This document shows positions 59,941-64,000 of a DNA stretch of 64,000 bases, piece by piece. The notes under the pieces were generated by a model. It worked only from the letters and a program-made list of their open reading frames with translations, searched no databases and was not told the DNA's origin. Each line of letters opens with the position of its first letter. Position 1 is the stretch's first letter. The translations under genes and the position numbers were made by a program. Source of the DNA: Curtobacterium sp. MCBD17_032 (lineage in GTDB: Bacteria > Actinomycetota > Actinomycetes > Actinomycetales > Microbacteriaceae); NCBI RefSeq assembly GCF_003234855.1, contig NZ_QKTO01000003.1:372001-436000 (forward strand), read 5' to 3'.

Positions 59941-60734
59941 GGCAGGATCGCGTCGACGTACCCGCCGTCCGCGCGGAGCGCACCACCCGTCGTGGCGGAC
60001 GCCAGCGGCGACGCGAGGTAGGTCACCATGTGGGCGACCTCCTCCGGTTCGAGCAGGCGCTCGACGAGGGACTGCGGCCGGTGCTCCCGCATGAACGTGC
60101 GCTGCGCCTCGTCCCAGGGCAGGTCGGTGCCGACCAGCTCGGCGACGAAGTCCTCGACACCGGCGGTGTGGGTCGGTCCGGCGATCACGGTGTTGACGGT
60201 GACGCCCGTGCCCTTGACGGCCTTGGCGAACCCCCGCGTCACGGCCAGCAGTGCCGTCTTCGTCATGCCGTAGTGGATCATCTCGGCCGGGGTGACGACG
60301 GCGGAGTCGCTCGCGATGGACACCACGCGCCCGTACCCGTGCTCGGTCATCGCGGGCAGGTAGGAGCGGATCAGGCGGATCGCGGAGAGGACGTTCACCT
60401 CGAAGTAGTGGCGCCATTCGTCGTCGGTGATCGCGAACGGGTCGCGGCTGCCGAAGATCCCGAGGTTGTTGACGAGCACGTCGACGTGCGGGTGCGCGTC
60501 GAGCACCGCGGCCGCGCCGTCCGCCGTGGACAGGTCGGCGGCGACACCGTCGACCTGCGCATCGGGGACCGCGTCGCGCACGGCAGCGATCGCCCGCTGC
60601 ACACCGTCGGCCCCGCGTCCGTTGACGACCACCGACGCCCCGGCTCGGGCCAGGTCCAGCGCGATCGCGAGTCCGATGCCCTGGGTGGAGCCGGTGACGA
60701 GGGCGGTCCGGCCGGTCAACTCGATCTGCGTCAT
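59937..60734 (-). CDS. SDR family oxidoreductase
   Basis: A 265-residue short-chain dehydrogenase/reductase. The cofactor loop is LVTGSTQGIGLAIA (TGxxxGxG); NNLG is at the fourth strand, and the catalytic Ser and YxxxK are in IASDSAVVTPAEMIHYGMTKTAL. The arginine in VVNGRGADG after strand 2 suggests NADPH preference. The length is typical. The ATG at 60734 was chosen; a GTG three codons upstream is possible. It is followed directly by the beta-lactamase gene. Confidence 0.88.
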   Translation of the reverse strand: MTQIELTGRTALVTGSTQGIGLAIALDLARAGASVVVNGRGADGVQRAIAAVRDAVPDAQVDGVAADLSTADGAAAVLDAHPHVDVLVNNLGIFGSRDPFAITDDEWRHYFEVNVLSAIRLIRSYLPAMTEHGYGRVVSIASDSAVVTPAEMIHYGMTKTALLAVTRGFAKAVKGTGVTVNTVIAGPTHTAGVEDFVAELVGTDLPWDEAQRTFMREHRPQSLVERLLEPEEVAHMVTYLASPLASATTGGALRADGGYVDAILP

Positions 60735-60781
60735 GGCCGCCACGCTAACGGTCCGCGATCCGGGTCGTCACGGCACGCGCA

Positions 60782-61693
60782 TCACCGGGCGTCGGTGCCC
60801 TCGACGTGCGCCCGGAGCACGTCGCGGACGGTCGTCCAGGTGTGCGGACCGTAGCGGTCGTCGTCGACGTGCCGCAGCTGCGCCTCCCCGCTGAACATGC
60901 TCACGAAGTACTGCATCCCCTGCCAGGCCGGGAACGTCTCGTCCGGGTTCCCCGACAGCCGCTTCCCGACCGCGCTCATCGCGGAGAGCGTCCCGGTCGT
61001 GCCGGCCCACTGCAGGCGGAAGGCGGTGCCGGTCAACTCGCTCATGATGTGCGCGACGTCCCGTGCCGAGATGTGGTCACCCGCCGTCTCGATGACGCGC
61101 GGGGCGTCGTCGTCCAACGCGGTGAGGGCCACCACGCGGGCGACGTCGTCCTTCGTGGTGAAGTCGAGGACCTGGTCGGCGGAGGACCAGAACAGGACCC
61201 GGCGCCGCCCGAACAGGATCATCGGCGCCTGGCCGGTGAGCAGGTCGGTGAACATGCCGGTGAGGATCGACGTCGCGCGGACGGGCGCGGCGTCGACCTC
61301 GGCGGCGAACTCGCGTCGGAGTTCGAAGTTGCGGTTCGTGCCGGGCGTGATGCGTCGGTAGTCGGCCGAGTAGTCCGACGGGATGAAGCGCGGCACGTCG
61401 GCCGCGACGGTCGCCGCGAGCAGGGCGCGCTGCGCGTCCACGATCACGGGACGGGTCCCGCTGACGGCCGAGACGACGACGTCGACCCCTGCCACGGCCT
61501 CGATGAGGGCCGCGTGGTCCGTGTACGCCGCGGCGACCACGTCGACGCGCGGGTCGGCGCCGAAGAGGTCGGTGGCGGTCCCGCTCCCGGGGCGGGTGAG
61601 GACCCGGACGCGGACGTCGCGCTCCACGAGTTCGCGGACGATGCGCTGGCCGAGGTCGCCGGTGGCGCCGGCGACGAGGACGGTACTGGTCAT
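60782..61693 (-). CDS. NmrA-like NAD(P)-binding protein
   Basis: A 303-residue atypical SDR. The N-terminal VLVAGATGDLGQRIVRELVERD is the GxxGxxG cofactor motif; DVVVSAVSG and VPRFIPSDYSADYRRITPGTN match the isoflavone-reductase/NmrA group. The catalytic Tyr-x-x-x-Lys is absent, so it may be a redox sensor or a reductase of another kind. It is the second gene after MarR, 11 bp away, and probably co-transcribed with it. Confidence 0.85.
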   Translation of the reverse strand: MTSTVLVAGATGDLGQRIVRELVERDVRVRVLTRPGSGTATDLFGADPRVDVVAAAYTDHAALIEAVAGVDVVVSAVSGTRPVIVDAQRALLAATVAADVPRFIPSDYSADYRRITPGTNRNFELRREFAAEVDAAPVRATSILTGMFTDLLTGQAPMILFGRRRVLFWSSADQVLDFTTKDDVARVVALTALDDDAPRVIETAGDHISARDVAHIMSELTGTAFRLQWAGTTGTLSAMSAVGKRLSGNPDETFPAWQGMQYFVSMFSGEAQLRHVDDDRYGPHTWTTVRDVLRAHVEGTDAR

Positions 61694-61704
61694 GGGGAGT
61701 GGCC

Positions 61705-62295
61705 TCACTGTGGGGTGGTCGACGAGGTCGACGAGGTGGTGGTCTGCGTGCGCCGCCGGGATCGCTCCGGGACGGCGAGGGGGTGCTCGAACGCTGGGTC
61801 GTCCCCGCGCGCTCCTGCTGTCCCTGCGCCGGCGGCGAGCGCGACGCGGGCCAGGAGCCGACGCATCGTGGTCTGTTCGTCCGGCTCGAGGTGGCGCATG
61901 AGGACCTCCTCGGCAGCTCTGAGGGTCCGGCGGGTGCGGCTGAGCAGGGCGCGCCCGGCGTCGGTCGGGTGCACCTGACGGACACGGCGGTCGGTCGGGT
62001 CCGGTCGGCGTTCGACGAACCCGCCGGCCTCGAGCGCGTCGATGACGTAGGTCATCTGGGTCTTGTCGATGCCGAGTCGGTTCGCGAGCAGGAGCTGCGA
62101 GGAGGCCTCTTCCGTCGTGGTCGCCACGAGCACCTGGTAGCCGCGGGGACCGCCGGGGACGTCCGCGACCGCCACGCTCCCGAGCCGGACGTACTCCTGG
62201 AGGACGAGGGGGACGGCCCAACCGAGCTCGGTCTCGATGCCCTGCGCGTCCCAGTCGATCTCCGGGAGGTCTGCCTTCGCTGCCCGATCATCCAT
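61705..62295 (-). CDS. MarR family transcriptional regulator
   Basis: A 196-residue winged-helix regulator. The core is SSQLLLANRLGIDKTQMTYVIDALEAGGFVERRPDPTDRRVRQVHPTDAG, the classic MarR recognition helix and wing (DRR). The last 30 residues are a disordered Arg/Thr/Ser tail. The ATG at 62295 was chosen by family length. It is divergent from the epoxide hydrolase gene and upstream of the NmrA-like gene, so it probably controls both. Confidence 0.88.
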   Translation of the reverse strand: MDDRAAKADLPEIDWDAQGIETELGWAVPLVLQEYVRLGSVAVADVPGGPRGYQVLVATTTEEASSQLLLANRLGIDKTQMTYVIDALEAGGFVERRPDPTDRRVRQVHPTDAGRALLSRTRRTLRAAEEVLMRHLEPDEQTTMRRLLARVALAAGAGTAGARGDDPAFEHPLAVPERSRRRTQTTTSSTSSTTPQ

Positions 62296-62315
62296 GGAAC
62301 AGACGGTACACGAGG

Positions 62316-62337
62316 AAGATCGTCTTGTGCAAAGATC
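62316..62337. promoter_or_regulatory. Possible MarR binding region
   Basis: Two AAGATC direct repeats 16 bp apart (62316 and 62332) flank TTGTGCAA, in the short gap between the divergent MarR and epoxide hydrolase genes. The symmetry is weak, so this is only a candidate. Confidence 0.3.
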
Positions 62338-62378
62338 ATCTCCACGACGGAACGAACACCCTCGACGAGGAGACAACC

Positions 62379-63560
62379 ATGAGCGACCCGGCAGCGATCA
62401 CCCCCTTCACCCTCGACGTCCCGCAGGAGGAACTCGACGAACTCCGGCAGCGTCTGCTCGCCACCCGGTGGCCCGATCGCGAGACCGTGTCGGACACCTC
62501 GCAGGGACCGCGGCTCGAGAAGGTCCGCGCCCTGGTCGAGCACTGGGCGACCGACTACGACTGGCGCCGGGTCGAGACGCTCCTGAACGGATGGGGCCAG
62601 CACACGACGACGATCGACGGGCTCGACGTGCACTTCCTCCACGTCCGATCGGCCGAGCCGGGAGCGCGGCCGTTGCTCCTCACCCACGGCTGGCCCGGCT
62701 CCGTCCTCGAGTTCCGGCACGCGATCGGGCCGCTCACGGACCCGGTCTCCCACGGCGGCGCGCCGGAGGACGCGTTCCACCTCGTCATCCCGAGCCTGCC
62801 CGGGTTCGGGTTCTCGGGGAAGCCGACCACCCCGGGCTGGGACCTGGCGCGCACCGCACGTGCGTGGTCGGTGCTGATGCACCGTCTCGGGTACACGGAT
62901 TGGCTCGCACAGGGCGGCGACCTCGGCGCGACCGTCACCGCCGAGCTGGCCGCGCTCGAAGCGGCCGAGGGGATCGGACTCGCCGGCATCCACCTCAACA
63001 TGGCGCTCTTCATGCCGACCGACGACGAAGTCCGGAACGCCTCCCCGGAGGAGCAGGCGATGCTCCAGGAGAGCGGCCACTACTGGCAGGAACTGTCCGC
63101 GTACTCGCAGCAGATGGCGACACGCCCCCAGACCATCGGCTACGCACTCAGTGACTCCCCTGTCGGCCTGGCCGCGTGGATCTACGCGATGTTCCAGGAC
63201 GTCGGTGGCTCCCACGACGAACACGGCGACGCCGAGCGGCTGTTCAGCCGCGACGAGGTGCTCGACGACGTGATGCTCTACTGGCTCCCGAACGCCGCGG
63301 CCTCCTCGGCGCGGATGTACTGGGAGGCGAACCGGACGGGGTGGGCGAACCCCGGCACGGTGGAGGCACCGCTCACCGTGCCGGTCGGGCTGAGCATCAT
63401 GCCGGGCGAGTACGTCCGACGCTCCCGCCGCTGGGCCGAACGTCGGTACACGCACCTCGTGCACTTCAGCGAAGTCGCCCGCGGCGGCCACTTCGCCCTG
63501 CTCGAGCAGCCGGAACTGCTCGTCGCCGACATCCGCGCGACGTTCCGCCAGCTCCGCTGA
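62379..63560 (+). CDS. Epoxide hydrolase, microsomal (EHN) type
   Basis: A 393-residue alpha/beta-hydrolase. The N-terminal EHN domain reads FTLDVPQEELDELRQRLLATRWPD. The oxyanion segment is HGWPGS, the nucleophile Asp is in AQGGDLGATV, and the catalytic His is in VARGGHFALLEQPELL. The family opens epoxides to diols. The start follows GAGGAGACAACC. With the MarR regulator and the NmrA-like reductase next to it, it may form a small xenobiotic-response unit (inference). Confidence 0.9.
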   Translation: MSDPAAITPFTLDVPQEELDELRQRLLATRWPDRETVSDTSQGPRLEKVRALVEHWATDYDWRRVETLLNGWGQHTTTIDGLDVHFLHVRSAEPGARPLLLTHGWPGSVLEFRHAIGPLTDPVSHGGAPEDAFHLVIPSLPGFGFSGKPTTPGWDLARTARAWSVLMHRLGYTDWLAQGGDLGATVTAELAALEAAEGIGLAGIHLNMALFMPTDDEVRNASPEEQAMLQESGHYWQELSAYSQQMATRPQTIGYALSDSPVGLAAWIYAMFQDVGGSHDEHGDAERLFSRDEVLDDVMLYWLPNAAASSARMYWEANRTGWANPGTVEAPLTVPVGLSIMPGEYVRRSRRWAERRYTHLVHFSEVARGGHFALLEQPELLVADIRATFRQLR

Positions 63561-63582
63561 CACCACCCGCACCGGCAGCGCC

Positions 63583-63629
63583 GCACACCCGGCTCCGCGT
63601 CCACCGGACACGGCGGTGATCGGGTGTGC
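63583..63629. terminator. Branched hairpin after the epoxide hydrolase gene
   Basis: The outer stem GCACACCCG (63583-63591) pairs with CGGGTGTGC (63621-63629); the inner stem 63595-63602 pairs with 63606-63613 (one G-U, 3-nt loop). Confidence 0.6.
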
Positions 63630-63706
63630 GACGCGGCCGGACGCGTCGTATCCTCTCCGCACAGCCACGCAACGGAGCGTGACGGGACACCGGAGAGGTT
63701 CGGGCC

Positions 63707-64000
63707 ATGACTGCTGTCGACGATGCACGCACCACTGCAGACACCACCCCATCGATCGCGATCGACCGGGACGGCGGCAAGCTGTCCTGTCCCCGGTGCG
63801 CACGTCCGCTCCGCGTCGCCCGGAACCAGTACTACGGCATCGGGCTCGCCGTCCACGAGTGGCTGCACGTCTGCCCCAACTGCCCCTGGTTCGCGTTCGC
63901 ACCGTCCAGCACCGCGGAGGCGGTCGTCGCCGGCGATCGCCGCCTCCCCCGCTGGGTGGCACTGCTGCAGCGACACGGACGGCACCGGCGCGCACCGCGC
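63707..64000 (+). CDS. Zinc-ribbon protein, truncated at the window edge
   Basis: An open frame of 98 codons with no stop before the window ends. After a Thr/Ala/Asp N-terminus come two CxxC pairs, LSCPRCARPL and HVCPNCPWF, 29 residues apart, forming a likely zinc ribbon. The tail is basic (LQRHGRHRRAPR). The ATG follows CGGAGAGG by a short gap. I do not recognise the family. Confidence 0.6.
   Translation, partial: MTAVDDARTTADTTPSIAIDRDGGKLSCPRCARPLRVARNQYYGIGLAVHEWLHVCPNCPWFAFAPSSTAEAVVAGDRRLPRWVALLQRHGRHRRAPR

Overview
The window is high-GC, densely packed DNA with GTG starts, ATGA/GTGA overlaps, Tat-type lipoprotein leaders, a Ser/His (SipW-type) signal peptidase and a MurE-like ligase without the diaminopimelate motif. 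This fits an actinobacterium of the Microbacteriaceae, with Curtobacterium-like gene content. That placement is inferred from gene families; no rRNA or tRNA gene was found to confirm it.

Layout: (1) 1-9.5 kb: the end of a threonine aldolase gene, a ROK regulator divergent from a CUT1 sugar ABC importer and a GH13 alpha-glucosidase, then an ABC-2 type exporter pair. (2) 9.5-20.2 kb: pnuC, a SipW-type signal peptidase with three matching secreted substrates, a MurE-like ligase, a (6-4) photolyase gene broken by one in-frame TGA, an Eis-like acetyltransferase, a QPYG-repeat protein, and a non-coding segment that folds into a long hairpin plus a three-way junction, followed by a 37-residue ORF. 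(3) 20.2-32.7 kb: an L-arabinose locus with araB-araD-araA, an alditol oxidase, a GH127 beta-L-arabinofuranosidase, a LacI regulator and a ChvE/MmsA/MmsB monosaccharide importer. (4) 32.7-39.4 kb: a GH13 enzyme, a GlpT/UhpT-like transporter, a spore-photoproduct-lyase-like radical SAM protein and small conserved genes. (5) 39.4-51.6 kb: a GH35 beta-galactosidase with its CUT1 importer and a second LacI regulator, an array of about 140-bp repeats, then a GH51 alpha-L-arabinofuranosidase divergent from a third CUT1 importer. (6) 51.6-64 kb: a VOC protein, a lipoprotein, an iron-siderophore import and reduction cluster with two DtxR/IdeR-type boxes, an alpha/beta hydrolase, a class A beta-lactamase, an SDR, an NmrA-like protein, a MarR regulator, an epoxide hydrolase and a truncated zinc-ribbon protein.

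The main theme is use of plant cell-wall side chains. The palindrome GTGAGCGCTCAC occurs five times, at the araBDA, chvE-mmsAB and GH51/CUT1 promoters, so one LacI protein (most likely 27406-28464) probably controls uptake of arabinose and arabino-oligosaccharides, their cleavage in the cytoplasm (GH51 and GH127 have no signal peptide) and conversion to xylulose 5-phosphate. A different palindrome marks the galactoside operon. None of the three CUT1 systems has its own ATPase, so all probably share an MsiK-type ATPase encoded elsewhere.

The less expected items are the photolyase nonsense codon, the structured-RNA candidate at 19.8-20.0 kb, the alditol oxidase at the end of the ara operon, start codons touching iron boxes (probable leaderless mRNAs), and a family of near-identical hairpin terminators whose sequence differences keep the pairing.
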